From Paenibacillus mellifer (GTDB taxonomy: Bacteria > Bacillota > Bacilli > Paenibacillales > Paenibacillaceae), in NCBI RefSeq assembly GCF_023195895.1, contig NZ_JALPRK010000010.1:1-64000 (forward strand): a stretch of DNA of 64,000 nucleotides. The letters are read 5' to 3'. A program made the translations under genes and the position numbers. The notes below the pieces were generated by a model that worked only from the letters and a program-made list of their open reading frames with translations, was not told where the DNA came from and did not search any database. Positions 27,314-35,827 of the stretch are shown piece by piece (the first letter of the stretch is position 1; each line of letters begins with the position of its first letter).

Positions 27314-27962
27314 CTTAATCCGAAAGGATATCCGACTGGGCGTACATCCGTTGTTTTTGATTATGCCTTTGTTGACTGGTGCTTTAATGTTTATCCCTGG
27401 CTGGATTTACTTCATTGTGATCTTGTATTTTTGCTGGATCACTATACCCAATATGTTTAACCAATTGAGATCGCAAAACGATTTGATGTTTACCTCGATG
27501 ATGCCGGTCACGAAACGGGACATTGTGAAAGCGCGGATCTTTGTGATTGCTGGATTAGAATTAGCGCATGTGGTGGTGGCCTTGGTCTTTGGCTTGATCA
27601 GCCAACGCTTATATCCGGATTTGACCTACGTTTTCTTCCCGCCGAATTTGGGGTTCTTTGGTCTCTGCTTGGCGATGCTGGCGATCTTTAACCTTGTTTT
27701 TATTCCCATGTATTACAAGACGGCGTATAAATTCGGGATGGCGCTGCTTGCCTCCACCGTGGCCGCGACCTTGTTTGCCGGGATAACCCAGTGGGTTGGG
27801 ATTGCGCATTCGGGGATGAATCGTATTTTTTATGGAACGGAAGCGAACAGTGTTGCGCTTCAAGCGTTTATTCTGATCGCGGGGATCGTGATTTTCCTTG
27901 CCATTACCGCTCTGGCTTACCGGATTGCGGTCAAACGATTCCTTCAAGTGGAAATCCAATGA
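27306..27962 (+). CDS. ABC-2-type permease subunit
   Basis: A 218-residue protein with six membrane helices, starting MVNLIRKDIRLGVHPLFLIM. The motif TSMMPVTKRDIVKARIF is typical of ABC-2 permeases of the YtrC/PF13346 kind, where it contacts the ATPase. It overlaps the ATPase gene at its start and the GntR gene at its stop (ATGA at 27959), so the three are tightly coupled. Confidence 0.85.
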   Translation: MVNLIRKDIRLGVHPLFLIMPLLTGALMFIPGWIYFIVILYFCWITIPNMFNQLRSQNDLMFTSMMPVTKRDIVKARIFVIAGLELAHVVVALVFGLISQRLYPDLTYVFFPPNLGFFGLCLAMLAIFNLVFIPMYYKTAYKFGMALLASTVAATLFAGITQWVGIAHSGMNRIFYGTEANSVALQAFILIAGIVIFLAITALAYRIAVKRFLQVEIQ

Positions 27963-28324
27963 ACGTAGCGATTTCCAATACCTCGGAGAAACCGATCTAT
28001 CAACAGCTGTTTGAGCAAATTAGCGCTCAAATTTTGAAGGGGGAGCTGGAGAACGGCTATATCCTGCCGCCCATCCGGCAAGCGGCCCATGAGCTGCGGG
28101 TTAGCGTCATCACCGTCAAGAAGGCATGGGAAGAACTCGAACGGCGGGGCTTGATTCATACGGTCACCGGCAAAGGATGTTTTGTAGCCGAGTTCTCGCC
28201 CGACGAGATGCAGCGTATCCGCAACAAAATGGTGATGGAACAACTGGTGAATGAGGTATCCTATTACAAGTCCTTTGGACTCTCTCTGGATGAGATGATC
28301 GAGTTGTTGAAAAAGGTGTATTAA
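27959..28324 (+). CDS. GntR-family repressor, YtrA subfamily
   Basis: A 121-residue regulator made of a winged helix-turn-helix and a short two-helix dimerisation tail, the YtrA layout. Key stretches are PIYQQLFEQISAQILKGEL, LPPIRQAAHELRVSVITVKK, AWEELERRGLIHTVTGKGCF. The usual LPSxR is LPPIR. The start overlaps the permease stop (ATGA). It probably represses the operon through the palindrome at 26411-26437, with release upon binding an unknown effector. Confidence 0.9.
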   Translation: MNVAISNTSEKPIYQQLFEQISAQILKGELENGYILPPIRQAAHELRVSVITVKKAWEELERRGLIHTVTGKGCFVAEFSPDEMQRIRNKMVMEQLVNEVSYYKSFGLSLDEMIELLKKVY

Positions 28325-28397
28325 AAAGCGGATCTGCAGGGAACGCGCTAGAGTATGGGGAAGCATTCTGTATCAAGGGAGAAACAACAATCGAATT

Positions 28398-28421
28398 AAA
28401 AGCCCAACAGCGGCTTTTTTT
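28398..28421 (+). terminator. Short terminator after the ABC/GntR operon
   Basis: AAAAGCC pairs with GGCTTTT across a short loop, followed by further T residues. Confidence 0.6.
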
Positions 28422-28449
28422 GTTTCGTATAACATTAAATTTTACAAAT

Positions 28450-28501
28450 TTGAAACGTTTCCAAATTTATTATTGAAACGTTTCCACTTTGGTGCTATGA
28501 T
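28450..28501 (+). promoter_or_regulatory. Two LacI-type operators over the lacI-family promoter
   Basis: TTGAAACGTTTCCAA (28450-28464) and TTGAAACGTTTCCAC (28473-28487) are near-perfect palindromes around an ACGT core. The second contains the -35 element TTGAAA (28473-28478), which is 17 bases from a -10 TATGAT (28496-28501). Occupancy would block RNA polymerase, so the repressor should control itself. Confidence 0.8.
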
Positions 28502-28531
28502 AGGGTTCATAAGAGAGCTCGGGGGGGTTAT

Positions 28532-29500
28532 ATGGCAAGCATTAAGGATGTAGCCAACTTAGCTGGCGTCGCCGTGGGAACCGTATCCAGAGTCATCAAT
28601 AACTCGGGGGCGGTCAAACCCAAGACGCGCAGAAAAGTGGAAGAGGCAGTCAGGGAGTTAAATTATATCCCCAATGAAGTCGCTCGAAATTTTAAGATGC
28701 AAAAATCCAAGATGGTCGCTCTCTTGCTTCCAAGTATCTGGAATCCATTCTTCTCTGAACTGGCTTATTACATTGAGGATGAGTTGGATCGGGAAGGCTT
28801 CAAGCTCATGCTGTGCAACAGCGGGGGAAAGCCCGAAAAAGAGCTGTACTACCTGGATATGCTTCGGCAAAACAAAGTGGCAGGCATTGTGGGGATCACT
28901 TACAACGATATCGAAAATAATGTGAGCCATGATATTCCAATCGTAAGTATTGACCGACACTTTAATAAGAAAATCACCTGCGTGACTTCGGATAATTATG
29001 AAGGCGGACGTATGGCTTTACGGGAGTTAGTTAAAGCCGGTGCTCGAAAGCCTGCTTTTATCGGGAGCGTCACTTCCGTATTTAGTGAAACCATGAATCG
29101 AATAAAAGGATTTATGCACGAGGCGGAGGCTCTGGGTGTCGATTACACGGTTTACGAGAAGCCGGACCCTATTGTGGATGACGAAGCCTACTTTAATGAA
29201 TTTTTTAATGAGCATGGTGACGTGGATGGCATTTTTGCCATTACGGATATGCTCGCTGCCAACTATATCGAAAGAGCACGTAAACGAGGTATTCGTGTTC
29301 CCGAGGATGTCAAGGTGGTAGGTTATGACGGCATTCAGGACAATCCTTATTTTCACCCGATCTTGTCAACGATTAGACAACCGGTGGAAGAGATGGCGCG
29401 CATGGCGATCCGACTGCTATACAGCAAGATGGAAGGCGAACCTCTGACCGAGCAAGTCCATCGGATCCCGGTCACCTTCAAGCAGGGTGAAACAACCTGA
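28532..29500 (+). CDS. LacI-family repressor of the fructan/sucrose locus
   Basis: A 322-residue regulator. The helix-turn-helix and hinge are at the N-terminus: MASIKDVANLAGVAVGTVSR, VINNSGAVKPKTRRKVEEAV, then LNYIPNEVARNFK. The periplasmic-binding-like ligand domain fills 60-320, with VALLLPSIWNPFFSEL, GIFAITDMLAANYIERARKR and VVGYDGIQDNPYFHPILSTI. Four matching palindromes in this window, two before its own gene and two before the importer genes, define its regulon. The ligand is probably a sugar or sugar phosphate from fructan or sucrose breakdown, by context. The ribosome-binding site is GGGGGG. Confidence 0.92.
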   Translation: MASIKDVANLAGVAVGTVSRVINNSGAVKPKTRRKVEEAVRELNYIPNEVARNFKMQKSKMVALLLPSIWNPFFSELAYYIEDELDREGFKLMLCNSGGKPEKELYYLDMLRQNKVAGIVGITYNDIENNVSHDIPIVSIDRHFNKKITCVTSDNYEGGRMALRELVKAGARKPAFIGSVTSVFSETMNRIKGFMHEAEALGVDYTVYEKPDPIVDDEAYFNEFFNEHGDVDGIFAITDMLAANYIERARKRGIRVPEDVKVVGYDGIQDNPYFHPILSTIRQPVEEMARMAIRLLYSKMEGEPLTEQVHRIPVTFKQGETT

Positions 29501-29517
29501 TTCCTTCAAAAGGAAAG

Positions 29518-29566
29518 AAAAACATCAGTTCATTCCGATTTCTATGAGAAACTGACGTTTTTCTTC
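29518..29566 (+). terminator. Terminator after the lacI-family gene
   Basis: AAAAACATCAGTT (29518-29530) pairs with AACTGACGTTTTT (29550-29562) with one mismatch, followed by CTT. Confidence 0.65.
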
Positions 29567-29572
29567 TCAAAA

Positions 29573-29691
29573 TTGGAAACGTTTCAAGTTTGGATATCTG
29601 TGCGATAAACACTGAAAAACATCAATGGTTTCAGTTGATGGATGGGATAGATTCGCAGACCTCTGCACATAACAAATTGGAAACGTTTCAA
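29573..29691 (+). promoter_or_regulatory. Two LacI-type operators before the fructan ABC operon
   Basis: TTGGAAACGTTTCAA occurs identically at 29573-29587 and 29677-29691. They match the two operators before the repressor gene and are 104 bases apart, ten helical turns, which would suit looping. A weak promoter candidate is TTTCAA (29582-29587), 16 bases, GATAAA (29604-29609). The second site lies 38 bases before the start codon. Confidence 0.75.
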
Positions 29692-29729
29692 AATAGAAGA
29701 TCATTTTACCATGGAAAGGGAGTATTTCA

Positions 29730-30683
29730 ATGACCTCAAGAACCAGCGGGGGGGAACCGAGTGTGATCAAACCTCATGGGAATCGGAGATGGAGCCGGAT
29801 CAAACGCGATTATGAGTTATACCTGTTCCTGCTTCCCATCCTAATCCTATATCTCATTTTTAAGTATTATCCGATGTACGGTGTCCAAATCGCATTTAAG
29901 GATTTCTCGCCAAGTCAGGGGATCTGGGGGAGTGAATGGGTTGGGTTTCAGCACTTTATCGATTTCTTTGATTCCTATAACTTCTGGACCATCATTACCA
30001 ATACGCTCTCCCTTAGTTTCCTATCGTTGATATTTGGCTTTCCGGCACCCATTATCATCGCCATTATGCTCAATCAGATGCTCGGCAAGAGATATAAGAA
30101 ATTTGTTCAGACGGTGATCTATGCCCCGCACTTTATCTCTACCGTTGTGCTGGTCGGCATGCTGAACGTTTTTTTATCTCCCAACAGCGGCATCGTAAAT
30201 CATATCATCACGTGGTTTGGTGGAGAGCCCATTCTCTTTATGGCTGATGAGGGTTGGTTCCGTCCTTTGTATATCTTGTCCGGCATATGGCAGGAAACCG
30301 GATTTTCAACAATCATCTACCTGGCGGCGCTTGCCGGAGTGAATCCGGAACTGCATGAAGCGGCAATTATGGATGGTGCGAGTAAATGGAAGCGAATCTG
30401 GCATGTGGATATTCCAGGGATCTTGCCAACGATTGTGATTCTGTTGATTCTCGCGCTGGGGAACATCATGAGCATCGGATTTGAGAAGGCCTTCCTGATG
30501 CAAAGCGATTTGAACTATGCCACCTCCAATATCATCCCAACCTATGTTTACGAAATGGGGATTCAGAAGGCAGAGTACAGCTTCTCCACGGCAGTGGGCC
30601 TGTTTAATTCGCTGATTAATATTATCCTGATTGTCACTGTCAATCGAGTCGCCAAGAAGTTGACAGAAACTAGCTTGTGGTAG
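29730..30683 (+). CDS. Sugar ABC permease, LplB type (fructan locus)
   Basis: A 317-residue inner-membrane permease with six helices. ELYLFLLPILILYLIFKYYP, MYGVQIAFKDFSP and the EAA loop LAGVNPELHEAAIMDGASKW place it in the LplB class. It pairs with the permease 12 bases downstream. No ATPase gene is present in the operon. Regulation by the LacI-type repressor is expected from the operators just upstream. Confidence 0.9.
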   Translation: MTSRTSGGEPSVIKPHGNRRWSRIKRDYELYLFLLPILILYLIFKYYPMYGVQIAFKDFSPSQGIWGSEWVGFQHFIDFFDSYNFWTIITNTLSLSFLSLIFGFPAPIIIAIMLNQMLGKRYKKFVQTVIYAPHFISTVVLVGMLNVFLSPNSGIVNHIITWFGGEPILFMADEGWFRPLYILSGIWQETGFSTIIYLAALAGVNPELHEAAIMDGASKWKRIWHVDIPGILPTIVILLILALGNIMSIGFEKAFLMQSDLNYATSNIIPTYVYEMGIQKAEYSFSTAVGLFNSLINIILIVTVNRVAKKLTETSLW

Positions 30684-30695
30684 GAGGGGTCCACC

Positions 30696-31592
30696 TTGAA
30701 TTCATTGCTGAAAAGAAAGAGCAGAGGGGACGTATGGTTTGACGTAACCAACTATTCCTTATTAACCATCGTGATGCTGCTCGTGTTATTCCCGTTATAC
30801 TTTGTTCTGATCGCGTCATTTAGTGATCCCAACTATATCTACTCGGGAGAGGTTTGGCTGTTTCCCAAAGGCTTCACCTTGGATGGTTATGAGCGAATTT
30901 TTAACGATACCTCCATTTGGATAGGGTACGCCAATTCGATCCTTTACGCGACTTTAGGAACCCTCATTGGGGTGGCCGTCACCGTATTTGCAGCTTATCC
31001 GCTGGCTCGTCGAGATTTGGTGGGGAAATCAGCGATTATGTGGTTCTTGATGGTGACCATGTTTTTTAGCGGTGGGTTGATCCCAACGTATTTGCTGATT
31101 AAGGATCTTCACATGCTGAACACGATTTGGGCGCTGGTTATCCCCGGAGCGGGCGGCGTATTTAATGTGATTATCGTAAGAACCTTCTTTCAATCAACCA
31201 TCCCGGATGAAATGTGGGAAGCCGCTTCGATAGACGGATGTTCCAATACCAGGTTCTTCTGGAGTATCGTTCTGCCGTTGTCCAAGTCCATCTTGGCAGT
31301 CATGGTGCTCTATCATGTGGTTGGTTTCTGGAATGGCTTCTTTGACGCTTTGATTTACCTGAATGATGAGAGCAAGTATCCCTTGCAATTGGTGCTTCGC
31401 AACATCCTTGTCCAAAATCAGGTGAACTCGGGGATGATGATTGATGTCGAATCTTACGCGGCCAAAATGCGCGTTACCGAACTCATCAAATACGGCGTCA
31501 TCATTGTATCCAGCTTGCCTTTGCTGATTTTATATCCCTTCCTGCAAAAGTATTTTGTTAAAGGCGTCATGATCGGATCGATCAAGGGCTGA
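30696..31592 (+). CDS. Sugar ABC permease, YtcP type (fructan locus)
   Basis: A 298-residue MalG-class permease with six helices; EAA loop IPDEMWEAASIDGCSNTRFF, ending in KYFVKGVMIGSIKG as typical for YtcP. It starts at a TTG after AGGAGGGG. The 108 bases before the binding-protein gene hold no recognisable element. Confidence 0.9.
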   Translation: MNSLLKRKSRGDVWFDVTNYSLLTIVMLLVLFPLYFVLIASFSDPNYIYSGEVWLFPKGFTLDGYERIFNDTSIWIGYANSILYATLGTLIGVAVTVFAAYPLARRDLVGKSAIMWFLMVTMFFSGGLIPTYLLIKDLHMLNTIWALVIPGAGGVFNVIIVRTFFQSTIPDEMWEAASIDGCSNTRFFWSIVLPLSKSILAVMVLYHVVGFWNGFFDALIYLNDESKYPLQLVLRNILVQNQVNSGMMIDVESYAAKMRVTELIKYGVIIVSSLPLLILYPFLQKYFVKGVMIGSIKG

Positions 31593-31700
31593 TAGGAACA
31601 AGCGACTTGAAAGGGGGGATGCGGGCTCAGGGCCATTTCATCGCAAGGAAACAATCGTGGGATTAAACGAGTAGGACGAAATCAAGGGAGGTTATGTTCA

Positions 31701-33335
31701 ATGAAATCATGGTACAAAAAAGCGGGAATTCTTGCCTTAGCCGGAGCCTTTGTACTAAGTGGGTGTTCGGGTAAAGGGAACAGCAGCGAGGGTTCGAAGA
31801 ACCAGGCTAATAGCTCGGTGGAAGACACGAATTTTAACAAGACCGGTCTTCCAATTGTAAACGACACCGTGACCTTAACCATGGTATCCCCAAAAGCGGC
31901 ATTAGCGCCGGAATATTCCGAGATGGAAATCTTTAAGCGACTAGAGAAGGAAACGAACGTAAAGATCAACTGGGAGAACATTCCGGATACCGACTATACA
32001 GAGAAGAAAAACCTGTTAATTGCGAGTGGGGATTTGCCGGATGCATTCTACGCAGCCGGATTTACCGACTATGAGCTTATTAATTTCGGAAAAGACGGAA
32101 CCATTATTCCTCTTGAGGACTTAATTGATCAATATGCACCGAACTTGAAAGCGCTTTTTGAGCGTCGGCCGGATATCAAATCGACGATCACCGCGCCGGA
32201 TGGTCATATCTACGGACTTCCTTCCTGGGAAGATAATAATCTGGGAACCAACCCGTTCTTTCATGTGATCAATAAAAGCTGGCTGGATAAGCTGGGGCTG
32301 AAAATGCCGCAAACCCTGGATGAATATACGGAGGCCCTGGTTGCTTTTAAAACACAGGACCCCAATGGGAACGGCAAGCAGGATGAAATTCCGCTCAGCT
32401 TTATGCACATGCAGTGGTGTATGGATATTGCCGGCATCTTTGGTGCGTTTGGCCTTCCGGATAACCTGGAGCATCGAGTCGTTCGCGATGGCAAGGTCGT
32501 TTTCACCGCCACTCAGCCTGAATATAAAGAAGCGCTCAAATACTTCCACGAAAAATGGTACAAACAAGGTCTGATCGATCCCGAGTCCTTTACCCAGGAC
32601 GCTGCGCAGTATCTGGCTAAAGGTAAATCGTCGGATGAGACGCTGGGCTCATATATCTGGTGGGAAATCGAAGAGGTTGTCGGGACAGAACGCAGTAAGG
32701 ACTATACTCTGTTATCTCCGCTGAAGGGCCCCAATGGTGATCAGTTAATCGGACGCGCTAATGGCGGGGGTCCGGGACGCGGAGCTTTTGTTATTACGAA
32801 AGCAAACAAGAATCCGGAAATCACCATGCGTTGGATCGATCAACAGTATGAACCCTATATGGCCGCTCAAATCCACTGGGGGCCGCTGGATGTCGTGTTC
32901 GAGAAGGATGAAAATGGGAAATTGGTGAACCTGCCGCTTCCGGAGGGCACCTCTGCAGGTGAATTCCGTCAAAAGGTTGCTCCGGGTTCGGGCGGACCCG
33001 GCGTGATCACATTTGAAGACTTCGGCAAAGTAGTCGATATGGAACCACGTGCCCAGCAGCGTGCCAAGGATCTGGAACAGTATTACAACCCTTATATGGA
33101 GAAGGAAAACTATCCAAGCATCTTCTTTGAACCTGGGGAATTGGACAAAATCAACAAGATTGAGCCGGAGTTAATCAAGTATGTAAATACGCAAAGAGGG
33201 AAATTCATCGTGGATGGCGGCGTGGATGAACAGTGGGACAGCTACGTCAAAACACTGGAAAAAATGGGCCTCAATGAATTAATGGAGCTCTATCAAACCG
33301 GGCTGGATCGTTATTATGCAAACCTAAATAAATAG
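31701..33335 (+). CDS. Extracellular solute-binding lipoprotein (fructan locus)
   Basis: A 544-residue lipoprotein. Signal peptide MKSWYKKAGILALAGAFVLS leads into the lipobox LSGC with Cys22, then a Ser/Asn-rich tether. The NWENIPDTDYTEKKNLLIAS and GDLPDAFYAAGF segments are typical of the large LipO-type binding proteins. By context it delivers fructo-oligosaccharides or sucrose-like sugars to the two upstream permeases. AGGGAGG precedes the ATG. Confidence 0.9.
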   Translation: MKSWYKKAGILALAGAFVLSGCSGKGNSSEGSKNQANSSVEDTNFNKTGLPIVNDTVTLTMVSPKAALAPEYSEMEIFKRLEKETNVKINWENIPDTDYTEKKNLLIASGDLPDAFYAAGFTDYELINFGKDGTIIPLEDLIDQYAPNLKALFERRPDIKSTITAPDGHIYGLPSWEDNNLGTNPFFHVINKSWLDKLGLKMPQTLDEYTEALVAFKTQDPNGNGKQDEIPLSFMHMQWCMDIAGIFGAFGLPDNLEHRVVRDGKVVFTATQPEYKEALKYFHEKWYKQGLIDPESFTQDAAQYLAKGKSSDETLGSYIWWEIEEVVGTERSKDYTLLSPLKGPNGDQLIGRANGGGPGRGAFVITKANKNPEITMRWIDQQYEPYMAAQIHWGPLDVVFEKDENGKLVNLPLPEGTSAGEFRQKVAPGSGGPGVITFEDFGKVVDMEPRAQQRAKDLEQYYNPYMEKENYPSIFFEPGELDKINKIEPELIKYVNTQRGKFIVDGGVDEQWDSYVKTLEKMGLNELMELYQTGLDRYYANLNK

Positions 33336-33355
33336 ACGATAGGTGGGGAGAAATC

Positions 33356-35824
33356 GTGCTAGATGTCATCGCAATCGGGGAAGTATTAATTGATTTTACG
33401 CCGGCTGGCCGTTCAACTGGAGGAAACGAGCAGTTTGAATGTAATCCCGGAGGAGCTCCGGCTAACGTGGCGGCTGCGCTATCCCGGTTAGGCTCCAAAT
33501 CGGCCTTGATTAGCAAGGTGGGGGAAGATCAGTTTGGTTCCCTGCTGCATCAGACTTTGCAAAACGCCGGTGTTGATGTTTCCGGAGTTTCGTATACGAA
33601 GGAAGCGAGCACCACGCTGGCCTTTGTCCATTTGGACGATCATGGGGACCGATCCTTCAGCTTTATTCGGAAGCCAGGTGCGGACACCTTCTTGCAGTCC
33701 ATGGATCTTCCGCACGAGAAAATCGTGAACAGCCGAATCTTGCATTACGGGACGGTATCCATGACCCATGAACCGGCTCGTACCGCAACTAGAACGGCGG
33801 TTCTTCAGGCTAAGGAAGCGGGCGTTCTGCTCTCCTTTGATCCGAATATCCGGTTCCCGTTATGGGAGAGCCCAGAAGAGGCCAAGCAGAACATCCTTTG
33901 GGGAATGAAATACGCCGATATTTTGAAAATATCCGAAGAAGAGCTTTCCTTTATTACGGGGACTCACGATATCGAAGAAGGATCCCTGAAGCTGGCGCAA
34001 CAATTTGAGATTGCGTTGATCGTCGTCACTTTGGCGGAAAAAGGCTGCTACTACCGGATCGGAAGTAAAGACGGCTATGTCTCGGGGTTTCAAGTCAAGG
34101 TCGTTGACACGACGGGCGCCGGAGATGCTTTTCTCGGATGCTTGTTATTTAAAATCCTGGAGGCCGGAAGCCCTCTGAAAGATCTGACTCCCTCGCAGGT
34201 CACGAACATGCTGACTTATGCAAATGCCGGCGGAGCGCTGGTCACAACACGGAAAGGGGCTCTTAGAGCAATGCCAACTACCGAAGAGATTCATCAGATG
34301 CTAGAGTCCAATCATCAGCTTAACGAAGAATATCGTTTTAGACCGGGGTTTCACTTCTCGCCCGCATCCCATTGGTTAAACGACCCTAACGGATTGGTTT
34401 ATTACGAAGGAAGCTATCATTTATTTTATCAACACCATCCTTACGGGAATCAATGGGGTCCGATGCATTGGGGCCATGCAGTTAGTAAAGACCTTGTTCA
34501 TTGGGAGCATCTGCCAATCGCTTTGTTCCCGGATGAACATGGAGCGATTTTCTCCGGATGTTGTGTGGTGGATTGGAAGAATAGCAGCGGATTGTTCGAA
34601 GATTCCCATGGTTTGGTGGCCGTCTTCACCCATGCGGACACCCATCCGGAAACCGGGCAGCCCCGCCAACGACAAAGCTTAGCTTACAGCAGCGACAAGG
34701 GGTTAACCTGGCACAAATACGAAGGAAATCCCGTCCTCTCCGAGGAGGAACTGGTCGATTTCCGCGATCCGAAGGTGTTCTGGCATTCCGAAAGCGAACG
34801 TTGGATCATGGTGCTTGTGGCGGGAGATCATGTTCGGTTCTATCAGTCTGAAAATCTATTGAAATGGTCCCTGTCCGGTGTATTCGGTAAAGAAGAAGGG
34901 TCCCATGACGGCGTTTGGGAATGCCCGGATCTGTTTGAATTGCCGATAGGCGATACCGGGCGTTCGAAATGGGTGCTTATCATCAGTATTGGCGATCATC
35001 CCAAGGGTCCAGAAGGATCCCGTACGCAATATTTCATCGGAGAGTTTGATGGAAAGACGTTCATTAATGGCAATTCGGCTGATCACATCCTGTGGCTGGA
35101 TTACGGGAGAGACAATTATGCCGGGGTCACCTGGTCGGATCTCCCGGAAGAAGACGGACGGCGAGTGATCATCGGATGGATGAGTAATTGGAAATACGCC
35201 AACGAGACGCCTACGGGGGCCTGGCGAGGCGCGATGACTTTACCACGCGTCTTGTCATTAACGGAACAGGATGGGAGTGTCGTATTAACCCAAATGCCTG
35301 TTCGGGAAATCGAGCAACTGCGTAAAGCGTCATTGCGTTGGGAGGAGGTCTCGGTTACGCCAATAGCTCCTTTTTGGCAGAACGTGAAAGAGGATTTGCT
35401 AGAGATGGAAGTGGAGTTTGATATCCGGTCCGGCGAGGAAGTGCTGATTAGGTTGAAATCCTCAGAGAAGGACGAGGTGATTGTCGGCTATGATCCCGGG
35501 GATCAATGGCTGTTCATCGATCGTACCCATTCCGGGGTTACTGATTTCCATCCGTCATTCGCTAGCAAGCATGGGGCTAAAATAGCGGCGATAGACGGAA
35601 AGATCCAACTGCATCTTTGGCTGGATCGCAATGCGGTTGAAGTGTACGGGAATCAAGGTCTCGTTGTATTGACGGATCAAATTTTTCCGAAAGCTCCGTT
35701 GGATCAGGTTGAAGTCATCACGAGATCCGGGGAGGTTGTACTGGATTCCGTTCAGATCCATACACTGAAATCCGTTGAAATCCCCTACGCCTTTCCAAAG
35801 CAAGTGGTGTGTCAGGAGGGATAA
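33356..35824 (+). CDS. Fructokinase-GH32 beta-fructosidase fusion
   Basis: One 822-residue frame joins two enzymes. Residues 1-320 are a PfkB carbohydrate kinase: IAIGEVLIDFTP, NPGGAPANVAAALSRLG, and DTTGAGDAF with the catalytic Asp257. Residues 325-822 are a complete GH32 enzyme: nucleophile Asp343 in WLNDPNG, transition-state Asp471 in FRDP, acid/base Glu522 in WECPDLF, and a C-terminal beta-sandwich from about 660. The join at about 315-330 (EEIHQMLESNHQLNEEYRFRP is the boundary) shows no linker repeat, and no stop or start signal interrupts it. There is no signal peptide. The protein would cleave imported fructosides and phosphorylate the freed fructose in the cytoplasm. The start is a GTG after GGTGGGGAG. 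Confidence 0.9.
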   Translation: MLDVIAIGEVLIDFTPAGRSTGGNEQFECNPGGAPANVAAALSRLGSKSALISKVGEDQFGSLLHQTLQNAGVDVSGVSYTKEASTTLAFVHLDDHGDRSFSFIRKPGADTFLQSMDLPHEKIVNSRILHYGTVSMTHEPARTATRTAVLQAKEAGVLLSFDPNIRFPLWESPEEAKQNILWGMKYADILKISEEELSFITGTHDIEEGSLKLAQQFEIALIVVTLAEKGCYYRIGSKDGYVSGFQVKVVDTTGAGDAFLGCLLFKILEAGSPLKDLTPSQVTNMLTYANAGGALVTTRKGALRAMPTTEEIHQMLESNHQLNEEYRFRPGFHFSPASHWLNDPNGLVYYEGSYHLFYQHHPYGNQWGPMHWGHAVSKDLVHWEHLPIALFPDEHGAIFSGCCVVDWKNSSGLFEDSHGLVAVFTHADTHPETGQPRQRQSLAYSSDKGLTWHKYEGNPVLSEEELVDFRDPKVFWHSESERWIMVLVAGDHVRFYQSENLLKWSLSGVFGKEEGSHDGVWECPDLFELPIGDTGRSKWVLIISIGDHPKGPEGSRTQYFIGEFDGKTFINGNSADHILWLDYGRDNYAGVTWSDLPEEDGRRVIIGWMSNWKYANETPTGAWRGAMTLPRVLSLTEQDGSVVLTQMPVREIEQLRKASLRWEEVSVTPIAPFWQNVKEDLLEMEVEFDIRSGEEVLIRLKSSEKDEVIVGYDPGDQWLFIDRTHSGVTDFHPSFASKHGAKIAAIDGKIQLHLWLDRNAVEVYGNQGLVVLTDQIFPKAPLDQVEVITRSGEVVLDSVQIHTLKSVEIPYAFPKQVVCQEG

Positions 35825-35827
35825 TCG

